Assembly: GCA_945889445.1 (NCBI GenBank)
Contig: CAMDBX010000003.1
Span: forward strand, 1-64,000
DNA from: Rhizobium sp. Q54
GTDB taxonomy: Bacteria > Pseudomonadota > Alphaproteobacteria > Rhizobiales > Aestuariivirgaceae
DNA length: 64,000 nt
Reading direction: 5' to 3'
Shown here: positions 39,715-50,647 of the stretch, one piece after another
Position numbering within the stretch: the stretch's first letter is position 1
How the letters are laid out: every line of letters begins with the position of its first letter
Notes under the pieces: generated by a model
Databases searched by the model: none
What the model saw: the letters and a program-made list of their open reading frames with translations, nothing else
Told to the model about the DNA's origin: nothing
Made by a program: the position numbers and the translations under genes

Positions 39715-39739
39715 GATAAATCAGGAGGGTTGATTTATC
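39715..39739. promoter_or_regulatory. Operator-like inverted repeat upstream of glgP
   Basis: GATAAATCA (39715-39723) and TGATTTATC (39731-39739) are perfect inverted copies with a 7-base spacer, AT-rich in a GC-rich region and 35 bases before the glgP start. It could bind a dimeric regulator of the glycogen operon. A terminator for the upstream EamA gene is less likely because no T-run follows. Confidence 0.5.
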
Positions 39740-39754
39740 CAAGTCAAATCGTTC

Positions 39755-40621
39755 CTAGCCCTGGCTCATCGACATGGTTGCCACCGCCCCCACGATCATG
39801 ATGAGGCCCACCCACTGGCCGGGCGACACTTTTTCCTTCAGGAAGATCATCGCCATGATGACGGAAAGCGCGGCATAGGCCGAGATGCCGATGCCGGCGA
39901 ATTCCTTGCCCGGAAAGTGGCCCGACGCATTGACCGCGATCACGCCGAGCACGTCGAGCCCGCCCATGACGAAGATGGCGATCCACTGGTTTCGGCTCAA
40001 CACGCCTCGCTTGCCGTCGAAGAAGGCGAAGGGCAGCAGCACCAGCAGCGCAACGGGCCGGGACAGCCAGGTGGCATCCACCTCGCCCACGCTGACCGCA
40101 GCCTGCTGGCCGAGAACGATCGAAGACGAGTAGCCCAGCACCGCCATGATGGCGAAGAACAGCAGCGCCGGCATCTTGCCCGGCTCCACCGCATTGATGC
40201 CGCCGTCAGGCTCGCCCGAGCGGGCCACGATGATGGCGCCAAGAAGTGTCGCCCCGACACAGGTCCACTGCAGCAGTGTCGGTTCCAAACCGTTGAATAC
40301 GCCCCAGAGAACGGCCAGCACCGGATACCCAGCCGTGATCGGGCCGACAAGCGAGACCGGGCCCAGGCTGAAGGCCTTGAACAGCCCGCCCACCCCGAAG
40401 CCATAGGCAAAGCCCAGCAAAAGGCCGGAGAAGATGGCGGGCCCCGTGGCCTGCCACACCGAGCCGTCCCACAGCACATAGGCCGAGAGCAGCACAAAGC
40501 CCGAGACCATGACCCAGGCAGCCGTGCGGAAGCCGCCCACCGCCCCGGCAATCGAACGGGCGAGCACGTCATGGACGGACCAGCACAGCGCGGCGAACAC
40601 ACCGAAAAGCACGGCAATCAT
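39755..40621 (-). CDS. EamA-family drug/metabolite transporter
   Basis: The 288-residue protein has ten predicted helices in two EamA repeats (about 1-135 and 150-285); the second ends with the typical ALSVIMAMIFLKEKVSPGQWVG pattern. The substrate is unknown. It is upstream of glgP on the same strand with a 74-base gap, which leaves room for an independent glgP promoter. Confidence 0.85.
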   Translation of the reverse strand: MIAVLFGVFAALCWSVHDVLARSIAGAVGGFRTAAWVMVSGFVLLSAYVLWDGSVWQATGPAIFSGLLLGFAYGFGVGGLFKAFSLGPVSLVGPITAGYPVLAVLWGVFNGLEPTLLQWTCVGATLLGAIIVARSGEPDGGINAVEPGKMPALLFFAIMAVLGYSSSIVLGQQAAVSVGEVDATWLSRPVALLVLLPFAFFDGKRGVLSRNQWIAIFVMGGLDVLGVIAVNASGHFPGKEFAGIGISAYAALSVIMAMIFLKEKVSPGQWVGLIMIVGAVATMSMSQG

Positions 40622-40790
40622 GGTTTCGGAATTCCCCTGTCAAGTCCCCGGCGTACATATCAGCACGCCCGCCGGGGGCCGGGAACAGCAATTCCGGCAT
40701 GACGCCCGCTGCGGGCGGCGCTCGCAGGACATGTTGCAGGCCGCGCCGTTCCTCAGCCCAGGGGCGGGGAGAGGGAGCGGGGCTTCGGCG

Positions 40791-41966
40791 TCAGTAGCCG
40801 CGCGCCTTCAGGGCGGTGTTGCACTGGCTCCAGTACTGCGGCCAGGTCATGCCGGAGGGGATCTTGTCGTCAGCCCTGGCGGCGCGCCACTTGGCGCCGC
40901 ACATCCTGATGCGCTTCTGGGCCGCGACCTGGCCCGGGGTGCCCTGCGACGAGGACGCCTTGCCGGATCCGCTCACTTCCGTGGCGCTCTTGAACTTGTC
41001 GAAGACGGACGCCGGGATGATGCCCGTCGATTCGAACTGGGCCAGCGAGGCGTAGGGGCGGCCCTCGGCGATGGCCTTGGCGCGCACCGGGCCCACACCC
41101 GGCAGCACTTCGAGTTCTTCCGCGGTGGCGGTGTTCAGGTCGATCTTGCCCACCGGTTCCGGCGGGTTCTTTTCTTCCGGGGTCTCGGCCACGGCTGTCT
41201 TGGTCCGGGCCTTGGACACCATGATCTGGCCCTTGAATTTTTCGACGGTGGAGGCCGCCACGATGTTGCGGGACTCGAAGTCCTTCAGCGACGCGTAGGG
41301 CCGCCCCTCGATGATGGCGTTGGCCTTGGCGGGGCCGATGCCGGGCAGCGCCAGGAGTTCGTCGACCGTTGCCGTGTTGAGGTCGACCTTGTCCGAAGGC
41401 TGGGCCGGGATCTCGGCAGCAGCCGTCTCGGTGGCAGCAGCCTTGGCCTTTGAAAGGGTGAGCTGGCCCTTGAACTTCTCGACGGTCGAGGCTGCCACGA
41501 TGTTGCGGGACTCGAAGTCCTTGAGCGACTTGTAGGGCCTGCCTTCGATGATAGCCTTGGCCTTTGCCGGCCCGACGCCGGGGAGCGTTTCGAGCTCGTC
41601 GGCGGTGGCGGTGTTGAGGTCGACCTTGCCCGAGGGCTGCGCTGCAGTGCTGGCGGCTTCGGTGGTCGCAGGCTTGGCCTTGGCGACGGTCACCTGGTCC
41701 TTGAACTTCTCGACGGTGGAGGCCGGCACGATGTTGCGGGACCCGAAGTCCTTGAGCGACGTCTAGGGCCGGCCCTCGATGATGGCCTTGGCCTTGGCGG
41801 GCCCGATGCCGGGCAGCGCTTCGAGCTGGTCGATGGTCGCCGTGTTCAGGTCGATCAATGCGGCCGTGGTCGCGGCCGCGCTGCGCTGGATGAAGGCCAG
41901 CTGAGGTGCCGCGAACAGCGGGAGGCCCAGCACCATGCCGATAGAGATCCACTTCCGGATAGACAT
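40791..41966 (-). pseudogene. Secreted helix-hairpin-helix repeat protein interrupted by an in-frame TAG
   Basis: One frame of 391 codons from ATG 41966 to the stop at 40791-40793 would encode a signal peptide, four helix-hairpin-helix repeats (each with LNTATxxELxxLPGxGPxxA and an EGRPY-SLKDF tail) and a C-terminal Cys-containing segment of about 35 residues with a GMTWPQYW core. Codon 68 is TAG (41763-41765) exactly where the other repeats have Tyr after EGRP. The first product would be only 67 residues. Nonsense mutation, sequence error or readthrough are all possible. The repeats resemble ComEA-like DNA-binding hairpins. Confidence 0.8.
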
Positions 41967-42197
41967 CAGATCACCTGCTCGAAATTGTTTGCGAAATCGA
42001 TTGCGATCGACCTTACGCCTGCAACTATGGCCGTTCAATACGGTCTGGTTGTGGAGGCGCGGTGAGGGAGGAGGATCGGGATATTGTCCGCTGCCGCACG
42101 GGGTGTCGGAGCGGAGCGCGATCCGCTTGCGTGAAGCCCTTCAGAAAGGATTGCCACTCGCTTCAGCGGCAGGCCGTTCATTCTACCTAGAAACACC

Positions 42198-43274
42198 ATG
42201 AACATCGTCTCGACCATCCTCAACATGATCGCGCCCGCGATCCTCGACAAGCTGGCGGCATCGCTCGGCATCAGCACCACCACGGCCAAGTCGGCGCTCG
42301 CTGCCGCCATCCCCGCCGTGCTCGGCGCCATGGGCAGCAAGGCCTCCTCGGACGTGGGCGCGCGCGCCCTGTTCGATGCCGTGTCGAACGCCGACACCGG
42401 CGCCATGGGAGACCTCGGCGCGACGCTGACCGGCGCCACGGGTGCCGACTTCATGAAGGGTGGCCTCGGCTCGCTGACCTCGCTCCTCGGCGACAATGCG
42501 CTGACCGGTCTGACCGGCGCGATTGGCAAGCAGGCGGGTCTCGGTGCCGCCGCCACCTCCTCGATCGTCGGCCTCGCGGGCCAGCTCGCCATGGGCCAGC
42601 TCGCCAAGTCGGTGACCGGCGGCGGCCTCAACGCCTCTTCGCTGGCGGGCCTGCTCAGCTCGCAGCAGGGCAACATCGCGTCCGCCCTTCCGGCCGGTCT
42701 CGGCAGCGCGCTGTCGAGTGCGGGCGTGCTGGGCGGCGATTTCGCCGGCCAGGCCAGCCGCGCGGTGAACGACGCTGCACGCACGGCGCAGGCCGCCAAC
42801 GCCGCCAAGACGACCGGCACCAACTGGCTTGCCTGGATCATCCCGCTGCTCATCGCCGCCGCAGCAGCCTGGTACTTCCTGGGTAGCATGGGCCACTCCG
42901 TGAAGGAGGCGGCCGAGCAGGCCGCCGGCAGTGCCACCGCCCTGGTGGCGGACGGTGTTGACGTCAACGCCCAGCTGACCACGGCCTTCGACGGCCTCAA
43001 GACCACCCTCGGCGGCATCACCGACGCAGCGAGCGCCCAGGCGGCACTGCCGAAGCTGCAGGAGGCCGTCACCTCGGTCGACGGGCTCACCGCCATGGCC
43101 GCCAAGCTGACGCCCACCCAGCGCACCATGCTGTCTGGCCTCATCACCGCGGCATTGCCGACCCTCAAGGAGCTGATTGCCAAGGTTCTGGCGATTCCCG
43201 GCGTGGGCGACATCGTGAAGCCGACCGCCGACGCACTGATGGCGAAGGTCGAGGCGCTGGCCAACCCGGCCTGA
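42198..43274 (+). CDS. DUF937 family protein with one membrane segment
   Basis: The 358-residue Ala/Gly-rich protein starts with the DUF937-type repeat region (about residues 1-190; ILDKLAASLGIS and GLGSLTSLLGDNALTGL) followed by a single membrane helix at about 209-230 (WLAWIIPLLIAAAAAWYFLG) and an outer helical domain of about 125 residues. Function is unknown; related YidB-like proteins are poorly characterised. A perfect terminator follows. It diverges from the interrupted repeat gene across 231 bases in which I see no other gene. Confidence 0.75.
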   Translation: MNIVSTILNMIAPAILDKLAASLGISTTTAKSALAAAIPAVLGAMGSKASSDVGARALFDAVSNADTGAMGDLGATLTGATGADFMKGGLGSLTSLLGDNALTGLTGAIGKQAGLGAAATSSIVGLAGQLAMGQLAKSVTGGGLNASSLAGLLSSQQGNIASALPAGLGSALSSAGVLGGDFAGQASRAVNDAARTAQAANAAKTTGTNWLAWIIPLLIAAAAAWYFLGSMGHSVKEAAEQAAGSATALVADGVDVNAQLTTAFDGLKTTLGGITDAASAQAALPKLQEAVTSVDGLTAMAAKLTPTQRTMLSGLITAALPTLKELIAKVLAIPGVGDIVKPTADALMAKVEALANPA

Positions 43275-43304
43275 TCCCGCGATCTATCCCGCGAACCGAC
43301 CTTG

Positions 43305-43337
43305 CTCCACCGCATCGGCCGATGCGGTGGAGTTTTT
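43305..43337 (+). terminator. Rho-independent terminator of the DUF937 gene
   Basis: A perfect 28-base palindrome (arms 43305-43318 and 43319-43332, CTCCACCGCATCGG and its complement) followed by TTTTTC, 30 bases after the stop codon. Confidence 0.9.
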
Positions 43338-43457
43338 CATCTGGGCCGCCCCTTGCAGCCCATGGATGGGGCGGGTTTCGAATAGCTAGACGTATATGGC
43401 GCAAAACCCGGCAGAAATGGCTAAGCTGGCAGCCCCGAACACTGATTACTGGTGGCC

Positions 43458-44846
43458 ATGTTCCTGTCCGTTTTCGACATCTTCAAGATTGGCATCGGCC
43501 CGTCCTCCTCCCACACGGTGGGACCGATGGTGGCCGCCCAGCGGTTTCTTGCGAAGGCGGCTGGCGCCTCGCTGCCGCGCACCGGACGGCTGACCGTGAC
43601 GTTGCATGGTTCGCTGGCCTTCACCGGCAAGGGCCACGGCACCGACCGCGCGGTGATCCTGGGGCTGGCAGGCGAGCGCCCCTCGACCATGGACCCGGAC
43701 CGTGTGGACGACGTGCTGCGCCAGATGGCGGAACGCGGCAGCGTGGCTGTCGGCGATGACTTTACCGTGGCCTTCAACCCGGCGCGCGACGTGATCTTCG
43801 ATTTCGGCCCCGCCCTGAAGGGCCATGCCAATGGCATGGTGTTCCGCATCCTCGACGACGACAACAACACGCTGCTTGGTGAAACCTATTTCTCGATCGG
43901 CGGCGGCTTCGTGCAGACCGAGGCCGAGCGCGCGGAAAGCGTTGCCACCAGCAAGACCGAGAAGCCCTCGGTCGAAGTGCCATATCCGTTCCGCACGGCA
44001 AACGAGATGCTGGAGATGGGCAAGCGCTCCGGCCTCACCATCGTCGAGATGAAGCGCGCCAATGAAGTGGTGGCGCAGACCAATGAACAGCTCGACGCCA
44101 ATCTCGACCACATCTGGGCCGCCATGCGCGACTGCATGAACCGGGGCCTGCGCCAGACCGGCACGCTGCCGGGCGGGCTGAAGGTGAAGCGCCGGGCGGC
44201 GGAGATCTATGCCAAGCTCGGCCAGGAGAAGGGCAACAACGCCATCCAGCCGCACCAGCTGATGGACTGGCTCTCGGTCTATGCCATGGCGGTGAACGAG
44301 GAGAATGCGGCCGGCGGCAAGGTGGTCACCGCGCCGACCAATGGTGCAGCGGGCGTCATCCCCGCCACCATCCGCTATTACCTCGACCATTGCCTGGGCG
44401 CCGACGAGCAGGGCATCCGCACCTTCCTGCTGGCGGCTGCCGCCATTGGCGGGCTGATCAAGCACAATGCCTCGATCTCGGGCGCTGAAGTGGGCTGCCA
44501 GGGCGAGGTGGGCTCGGCCTCCGCCATGGCCTCAGCCGGATTGTGTGCGGCGCTTGGCGGCACCAACGAGCAGGTGGAGAATGCCGCCGAGATCGCGCTC
44601 GAACATCACCTCGGCATGACCTGTGATCCGGTGGGCGGCCTGGTGCAGGTGCCCTGCATCGAGCGCAATGCCTTTGGCGCGGTGAAGGCCGTGACCGCGG
44701 CCTCGCTCGCGCTGCGCGGTGACGGCACGCATTTCGTGCCGCTCGACACCTGCGTGGAGACCATGCGCCAGACCGGCCTCGACATGAGCGAGCGCTACAA
44801 GGAAACCTCCACCGGCGGCCTTGCGGTGAACGTGGTGGAGTGCTGA
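43458..44846 (+). CDS. sdaA: L-serine dehydratase (iron-sulfur)
   Basis: The 462-residue single-chain enzyme deaminates L-serine to pyruvate using an oxygen-sensitive 4Fe-4S cluster. The start matches the family consensus [24 protein letters not shown] only when ATG 43458 is used (GGTGG lies just upstream; an in-frame GTG is at 43452). Cluster cysteines are in [21 protein letters not shown] and QVPCIERN. It precedes the acyl-CoA dehydrogenase gene by 10 bases. Confidence 0.96.
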   Translation: MFLSVFDIFKIGIGPSSSHTVGPMVAAQRFLAKAAGASLPRTGRLTVTLHGSLAFTGKGHGTDRAVILGLAGERPSTMDPDRVDDVLRQMAERGSVAVGDDFTVAFNPARDVIFDFGPALKGHANGMVFRILDDDNNTLLGETYFSIGGGFVQTEAERAESVATSKTEKPSVEVPYPFRTANEMLEMGKRSGLTIVEMKRANEVVAQTNEQLDANLDHIWAAMRDCMNRGLRQTGTLPGGLKVKRRAAEIYAKLGQEKGNNAIQPHQLMDWLSVYAMAVNEENAAGGKVVTAPTNGAAGVIPATIRYYLDHCLGADEQGIRTFLLAAAAIGGLIKHNASISGAEVGCQGEVGSASAMASAGLCAALGGTNEQVENAAEIALEHHLGMTCDPVGGLVQVPCIERNAFGAVKAVTAASLALRGDGTHFVPLDTCVETMRQTGLDMSERYKETSTGGLAVNVVEC

Positions 44847-44856
44847 ACTCCGGGGC

Positions 44857-46626
44857 ATGCCCGTTTTTGCCCCGCCGATCGCCGACCACCTGTTCACCCT
44901 CTATGACCTTCTCGGTCTCGAGAGCCATGCCAAGCTGCCCGGCTTCGAGCACTGCACGCGTGACGTGATCGAGGCGGTGCTGGAGCAATCCGCACGGTTT
45001 TCATCGGAAGTGCTCTATCCCCTTCACCGCAGTGCGGACGAGGAGGGCGTGCATTTCGACAAGGGCGTGGTGACAACGCCCAAGGGTTTCCGCGAAGCCT
45101 ATGCGCAGCTGGTGGAAGGTGGATGGCCGGCACTCACGGCAGCGCCTGAGCATGGCGGGCAGGGCATGCCGCACATGGTGAATTTCCTGTTCGAGGAAAT
45201 GATCAATGGCGCCAACCTGTCCTTCGGCCTGTTCCCCGGCCTGACGCGCGGCGCCTATGTGGCCTTGGCCCAGCACGGCAGCGAAGACCAGAAGGCGCTC
45301 TATGCCGGGAAGCTGGCAAGCGGCGAATGGGCGGGGTCCATGTGCCTCACGGAGGCCCATTGCGGCACTGACCTCGGGCTCCTGAAGACGCATGCGGTGC
45401 CGAAAGGCGATGGCAGTTACGCGCTGACCGGCACCAAGATCTTCATCTCGGCAGGCGAGCATGACCTGACGCCGAACATCATCTACCTCGTGCTGGCGCG
45501 ATTGCCTGATGCGCCGAAGGGCTCGAAGGGCATCAGCCTGTTCCTCGTGCCCAAGGTGCTGGTGAATGCCGATGGTTCGCTGGGCGCGCGCAATTCTGTC
45601 GCCTGCGGATCGGTCGAGCACAAGATGGGCATTCATGGCTGCCCGACATGTGTGATGAACTTCGACGGCGCAACCGGCTGGCTGATGGGCGAGCCGCACC
45701 AGGGCCTGAAGGCGATGTTCGCCATGATGAACACCGAGCGGATCGCGGTGGGCATCCATGGCCTCGCCATCGCCGAGGCCTCCTACCAGAATGCGGTGGC
45801 CTATGCGCGTGAAAGGCTGCAAGGGCGGGCACCGTCAGGCCCGCGCGATGCGGCGAAGCCCGCCGACCCGATCATCGTCCACCCCGATGTGCGTCGCATG
45901 CTGATGACGCAGCGCGCCTTGACCGAAGGCTGCCGCATGCTGGCGCTGTGGACCGCACAGGCGCTGGATGTGTCCGAGCGGCACGGCGATCCGGCAGTGA
46001 GGAAGCAGGCCGACGACATGGTGGCGCTGATGACACCGGTGGTGAAGGCCTTCCTCACCGATTGCGGCGTGGAGGTCGCCAACCTGGGCATTCAGGTGCT
46101 GGGCGGCCACGGCTTCATCCGCGCCAATGGCCAGGAGCAATATCTGCGCGACGTGCGCATCACGCCCATCTATGAGGGCACTAACGGCGTCCAGTCGATG
46201 GACCTGCTGGGCCGCAAGGTGCTGCACCTCGACCTGTTCGATCATTTCGGCCTGCCGGTGCAGCACTTCGTGGAAACCCATGAAGGAGACGAGCGGCTGG
46301 CGGAATTCGTGGAGCCGCTGGCGGCGAGCTTCGACCTTCTGGAAGATGCAACGCGCGTGATCCGCGAGCGGGCAGGAAAGCACCCCGAGGAAACCGGGGC
46401 GGCGGCGGTCGACTACATGCGCCTCTTCGCGCTCACCGCGGTGGCCTATCTCTTCGCGCGCGCGGCAGAAGTGTCGCTGCCCAGAAGCAACGACGGTTTC
46501 CATCGCGCCAAGCTGGCCACCGCAAGGTTCTACATGCAGCGGGTGTTGCCGGACTCGGCCGCACTGCATGCGAAGATCCTGGCCGGCGCCGGGCCGGTGA
46601 TGGAGATGGACGAGGCGATGTTCTGA
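44857..46626 (+). CDS. Long acyl-CoA dehydrogenase with C-terminal extension (DmdC-like)
   Basis: At 589 residues this is a long-form acyl-CoA dehydrogenase: N-terminal lid region of about 60 residues, FAD domain with GSMCLTEAHCGTDLGLLKT, catalytic Glu in PIYEGTNGVQS near residue 440 and a C-terminal extension of about 130 residues. DmdC, which oxidises 3-methylthiopropionyl-CoA, and long-chain enzymes share this layout, so the substrate is open. It converges on pgi with an 8-base gap. Confidence 0.87.
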   Translation: MPVFAPPIADHLFTLYDLLGLESHAKLPGFEHCTRDVIEAVLEQSARFSSEVLYPLHRSADEEGVHFDKGVVTTPKGFREAYAQLVEGGWPALTAAPEHGGQGMPHMVNFLFEEMINGANLSFGLFPGLTRGAYVALAQHGSEDQKALYAGKLASGEWAGSMCLTEAHCGTDLGLLKTHAVPKGDGSYALTGTKIFISAGEHDLTPNIIYLVLARLPDAPKGSKGISLFLVPKVLVNADGSLGARNSVACGSVEHKMGIHGCPTCVMNFDGATGWLMGEPHQGLKAMFAMMNTERIAVGIHGLAIAEASYQNAVAYARERLQGRAPSGPRDAAKPADPIIVHPDVRRMLMTQRALTEGCRMLALWTAQALDVSERHGDPAVRKQADDMVALMTPVVKAFLTDCGVEVANLGIQVLGGHGFIRANGQEQYLRDVRITPIYEGTNGVQSMDLLGRKVLHLDLFDHFGLPVQHFVETHEGDERLAEFVEPLAASFDLLEDATRVIRERAGKHPEETGAAAVDYMRLFALTAVAYLFARAAEVSLPRSNDGFHRAKLATARFYMQRVLPDSAALHAKILAGAGPVMEMDEAMF

Positions 46627-46634
46627 AGAGGCCC

Positions 46635-48251
46635 TCAGGCCAGCTTCTGCAGGAACTTCACCAGCCCCGCTGTCGATGAATCCAGCCCCGCCGTGCTCTT
46701 CTTGCCCTCGACGACGGGCTGCAGGCCGGTGGCCAGTTCCTTGCCGAGTTCCACGCCCCACTGGTCGAAGGCGTTGATGTTCCAGATGGCGGCTTCCACG
46801 AACACGCGGTGTTCGTAGAGCGCGATCAGGCGGCCGAGCGTGAAGGGGTCGAGCCGCTTGTAGGCGAGCGTCACCGAGGGGCGGTTGCCGGTGAACACGC
46901 GGTGCGGCGCCAGCGCCTTGGCCTCCGCCTTGCTCTTTCCCGCAGCGATGAGCTGCTCAAGCGCTTCGCTTTCGGTGCGGCCGCGCATCAGCGCCTGTGA
47001 CTGGGCGAGGCAGTTGGCCTCGAGCAGCGCGTGGTGCTCGCGCATGTTCTTGTTCTCATGCGGGTCCGCCGCGATGAGGAACTCGACGGGGATGACGCCG
47101 GTGCCCTGGTGCAGCAACTGGAAGAAGGCGTGCTGGCCATTGGTGCCGGGCTCACCCCAGACGATGGGGCCCGTATCACCCTTCACAGCCTTGCCCGACT
47201 TCGTCACCCGCTTGCCGTTCGACTCCATGTCGAGCTGCTGCAGATAGGCCGGAAAGCGCGACAGGCGCTGGTCGTAAGGAATGATGGCGCGCGAGGGATA
47301 GCCACAGATGTTCCTGTGCCAGACACCGAGAAGACCCATGAGAATGGGCAGGTTCTGCAGCACCGGGGCTTCGCGGAAGTGGCGGTCCATCGCATGGCCG
47401 CCTTCGAGGAAGTTGATGAAGCGCTCGGGGCCGATGGCGATCATCAGCGGCAGGCCGATGGCCGACCAGATGGAATAGCGCCCGCCCACCCAGTCCCAGA
47501 AGCCGAAGATGCGATCTTCCGAGATGCCGAAGGCCTTGACCTTGGGGATGGCGGTGGAGATGGCGGCGAAGTGCGCGCCGACTTTCGCTTCGCCCAGCTT
47601 CTCGGCGATCCACTTCCGCGCCGTCTGCGCATTGGTCATGGTCTCGATCGTCGTGAAGGTCTTCGACGCGATGAGGAACAGCGTCGTCTCGGGCTTCAGC
47701 AGCTTGAGCGTGTCGGCGATGTGGGCGCCGTCGACGTTGGAGACGTAGTGCAGACGCGGGCCGTCATGATAGGGCGCCAGCGCCAGCGTGGTCATGGCGG
47801 GGCCGAGGTCGGAGCCGCCGATGCCGATGTTGACGACGTCGGTGATCTTCGACGTGCGCACATGCTGCGCGAAATCGGCCATCGCCGCCAGCACGGCGTT
47901 GACGTCCGGCATCACGTCCTTGCCGTTGACCAGAACGGGCGTGTTGGCGCGGTTGCGCAGTGCCGTGTGCAGCACGGCGCGCTGCTCGGTGGTGTTGATG
48001 ATGGCGCCTGCGAACATGTCGTCGCGCTTGGCTTCGACATTGCAGGCCTTGGCGAGCGATGCGAGCAGCTTCATGGTGCGGTTGTTCACCGCGCATTTGG
48101 AATAGTCGAGCAGCATGGCGTCCGCCGTCGCGGAGAACTCCGCGAAGCGCTTCGGGTCACGCTCGAAGGCGCGCCGCATGTCAGTGGGCGCGCCCTTCCT
48201 GTGGTGGGCCTTCAGGTCAGCAAGGATTTTGCGGCTGTCGGCCTTTGCCAT
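46635..48251 (-). CDS. pgi: Glucose-6-phosphate isomerase
   Basis: The 538-residue enzyme interconverts glucose 6-phosphate and fructose 6-phosphate. Signatures are [11 protein letters not shown] (phosphate loop), [25 protein letters not shown] with the active-site region and the catalytic His in [15 protein letters not shown]. It begins 2 bases after pheT, an unusual pairing with the tRNA synthetase genes that suggests read-through expression. Confidence 0.97.
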   Translation of the reverse strand: MAKADSRKILADLKAHHRKGAPTDMRRAFERDPKRFAEFSATADAMLLDYSKCAVNNRTMKLLASLAKACNVEAKRDDMFAGAIINTTEQRAVLHTALRNRANTPVLVNGKDVMPDVNAVLAAMADFAQHVRTSKITDVVNIGIGGSDLGPAMTTLALAPYHDGPRLHYVSNVDGAHIADTLKLLKPETTLFLIASKTFTTIETMTNAQTARKWIAEKLGEAKVGAHFAAISTAIPKVKAFGISEDRIFGFWDWVGGRYSIWSAIGLPLMIAIGPERFINFLEGGHAMDRHFREAPVLQNLPILMGLLGVWHRNICGYPSRAIIPYDQRLSRFPAYLQQLDMESNGKRVTKSGKAVKGDTGPIVWGEPGTNGQHAFFQLLHQGTGVIPVEFLIAADPHENKNMREHHALLEANCLAQSQALMRGRTESEALEQLIAAGKSKAEAKALAPHRVFTGNRPSVTLAYKRLDPFTLGRLIALYEHRVFVEAAIWNINAFDQWGVELGKELATGLQPVVEGKKSTAGLDSSTAGLVKFLQKLA

Positions 48252-48253
48252 TG

Positions 48254-50647
48254 TCAGCTCCTCAGGGTTCCGCCGGTGGCCTTGGTGACCGCCTGCACGA
48301 TCTTCTGCGACACCGCGTCGATCTCTGCTTCGGCAAGCGTCTTGTCCTTGGGCTGCAACGTCACCTCGATGGCGAGGGACTTCTTGCCCCCGTCCAGCTT
48401 GTAGAGGTCGAAGACGGTGACGTCGGCGATCAGCGCCTTGTCGGCGCCCCTGGCGGCCTTCACCAGTTTGTCCGCCTCCACCGCGTCATCGACCACGAAG
48501 GCGAAATCGCGCGACAGCGGCATGAGGTCGGAGATCACCAGTGCCGCACGCGTGGCACTCTTGGACTTGGAGCCGGGGATGGCGTTGAGGATCAGCTCGA
48601 AGGCAACCAGCGGGCCCTTCACGTCCATGGCGGACAGCACGCGCGGATGGATTTCGCCGAAGTAGCCCAGCTTGTTCTGCGGGCCCATCTGGATGGTGCC
48701 GGAACGGCCGGGGTGGAACCAGGCGGGAGCACCTGCCACGACCTGCAGCGCGGCGACGGGTGCGCCTGCGGCTTCCAGCACGGCGAGCGCATCACCCTTG
48801 GCATCGAAGGCGTCAACTGCACGCGCGCCACCTTGCACGTTGCGGCCGGTGAAGGCGCCACGGCGGATGCCGGCGGCGCGCAGCGTCTCGTCCTGCGGGC
48901 GATCACCGGCATAGGCGTGGCCCACTTCGGAGAGCATCATGTCGGCGAAGCCGCGATCCATGTTGCGGCCCGCCGCGGCAATGAGGTTTGCCAGCAGCGA
49001 GGGGCGCATGTCTGAGAGTTCCGACGAGATGGGGTTGGCGAGCTTCAGCTCCGGCTGGCCGCCGCCGAAGAGCTTGGCGTGCTCTTCCGGAAGGAAGGCC
49101 CAGGTGATCGCCTCGTTGAAGCCGCGCGATGCGAGTGCGCGGCGGGCGCCCAGCATGCGCTTCTGCAGCGGGTTGAGCACCGGCCTGGCAATGGCGCTCG
49201 AACGCGACATCGGGGCGGGCGGAATGTTGTCGAGGCCCCAGATGCGGGTGACCTCTTCGACGAGGTCCGCCTCGCCATGAATGTCCGGCCGCCACGAGGG
49301 AACGGAACAGGTGATGGCGTCCGCCGTTTCGGTGACGCCATAGCCCAGCGCCGCAAGAATTTCCTTCTGGCGCGCGACGGGAATGTCGATGCCGGCCAGC
49401 GAGGCGACGCGGGTCTTGCGCAGCGCGAAGCTGCGCGACGTGTCCGGAACCGCACCGGCGGTGACGACATGCGAGGCCTCGCCGCCGCAGAGTTCGAGGA
49501 TCATGCGCGTGGCGATCTCGGCGCCCACGGGCGTGAAGGCCGGATCCACGCCGCGCTCGAAGCGGTAGCGCGCATCCGACGTGATGCCGAGCTTGCGGCC
49601 CGTGGCTGCGGTGCGCAGCGGGTCGAACCAGGCGGACTCGAGGAAGACGTTGGTCGTCTCATCGGTGCAGCTCGACGGGATGCCGCCGATGATGCCCGCG
49701 ATGGCCTCGGGGCCTGCATCGTCGGCAATCACCGTCATGTCGGACGACAGCGTGTAGGTCTTGTTGTCGAGCGCCTCCAGCGTCTCGCCATCCTTGGCGA
49801 GGCGGGCGCGGACATTGCCCGTCACCTTGTCGGCATCGAAGACGTGCAGAGGGCGGCCATAGGCGAAGGTGATGTAGTTGGTGACATCGACGAGCTTCGA
49901 GATCGGACGCAGGCCAATGGCGCGCAGCTGGCGCTGCAGCCATTCAGGCGACGGGCCGTTCTTGACACCCCTGATGTAGCGCCCGACGAAGAGCGGGCAG
50001 GGCTTGGTGTCGCCTTGTGCGAAGTCGAGCGACACCTTGATGGGCGAGTCGAAGCTGCCTTCAACCTTCTTCGCGTCGAGGGGCTTCAGCGTGCCGAGGC
50101 CCTTGGCGGCCAGGTCGCGTGCAATGCCATAGATGCCGAGCGCATCGGGGCGGTTGGGCGTGACCTTGACGTAGATCATCGGGTCATCGAGGCCGAGTGC
50201 GGTGGCGGCAGGTGTTCCGACCGGCCAGTCGCCTTCAACTTCGATGATGCCGTTGTGCTCATCCGAGATGAGGAGTTCGCGCTCCGAGCACAGCATCGCC
50301 TGGGACTCGACGCCGCGGATCGTGGCGGGCGCGAACACCGTGCCCGTCGCCGGAATGGTGACGCCGGGAAGTGCGATGATCGCCTTGATGCCGGTGCGCG
50401 CATTGGGGGCACCGCAAACGACCTGCTTCGTGCCGTCCTTCGTCTCCACCACGCACTGGCGCAGCTTGTCGGCATTCGGGTGCTTTTCGGCAAGCGTGAC
50501 ATGCGCCACGGTGAAGTCACCAAGCAGCTTGGTCTTGTCAGTGACCTCTTCCACCTCGAGGCCCACGCCGATCAGGCCCTCGCAGATCTCGTCGAGGGTG
50601 GCGTTGGTGTCGAGGTATTCCTTGAGCCAGGAGAGCGTGAATTTCAT
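48254..50647 (-). CDS. pheT: Phenylalanine-tRNA ligase beta subunit
   Basis: The 797-residue subunit contains the N-terminal tRNA-binding domain (about 39-150, CGAPNARTG), B3/B4 editing domain, B5 domain, the catalytic-core-like domain and a C-terminal anticodon-binding domain (FDX-ACB, last 95 residues). With PheS it forms the alpha2-beta2 enzyme that charges tRNA-Phe. It overlaps pheS by 4 bases. Confidence 0.97.
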   Translation of the reverse strand: MKFTLSWLKEYLDTNATLDEICEGLIGVGLEVEEVTDKTKLLGDFTVAHVTLAEKHPNADKLRQCVVETKDGTKQVVCGAPNARTGIKAIIALPGVTIPATGTVFAPATIRGVESQAMLCSERELLISDEHNGIIEVEGDWPVGTPAATALGLDDPMIYVKVTPNRPDALGIYGIARDLAAKGLGTLKPLDAKKVEGSFDSPIKVSLDFAQGDTKPCPLFVGRYIRGVKNGPSPEWLQRQLRAIGLRPISKLVDVTNYITFAYGRPLHVFDADKVTGNVRARLAKDGETLEALDNKTYTLSSDMTVIADDAGPEAIAGIIGGIPSSCTDETTNVFLESAWFDPLRTAATGRKLGITSDARYRFERGVDPAFTPVGAEIATRMILELCGGEASHVVTAGAVPDTSRSFALRKTRVASLAGIDIPVARQKEILAALGYGVTETADAITCSVPSWRPDIHGEADLVEEVTRIWGLDNIPPAPMSRSSAIARPVLNPLQKRMLGARRALASRGFNEAITWAFLPEEHAKLFGGGQPELKLANPISSELSDMRPSLLANLIAAAGRNMDRGFADMMLSEVGHAYAGDRPQDETLRAAGIRRGAFTGRNVQGGARAVDAFDAKGDALAVLEAAGAPVAALQVVAGAPAWFHPGRSGTIQMGPQNKLGYFGEIHPRVLSAMDVKGPLVAFELILNAIPGSKSKSATRAALVISDLMPLSRDFAFVVDDAVEADKLVKAARGADKALIADVTVFDLYKLDGGKKSLAIEVTLQPKDKTLAEAEIDAVSQKIVQAVTKATGGTLRS

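Noticed and set aside
37950-39719. 589-codon plus-strand frame opposite glgP
   Set aside because: Glycogen phosphorylase is unmistakable on the minus strand; the plus-strand product has the His/Val/Gly-rich look of a shadow frame.
40703-40717. Small GC hairpin (CGCCCGC/GCGGGCG) between the EamA and repeat-protein genes
   Set aside because: Only 7 pairs with a 1-base loop and no T-run on either strand; common by chance at this GC content.
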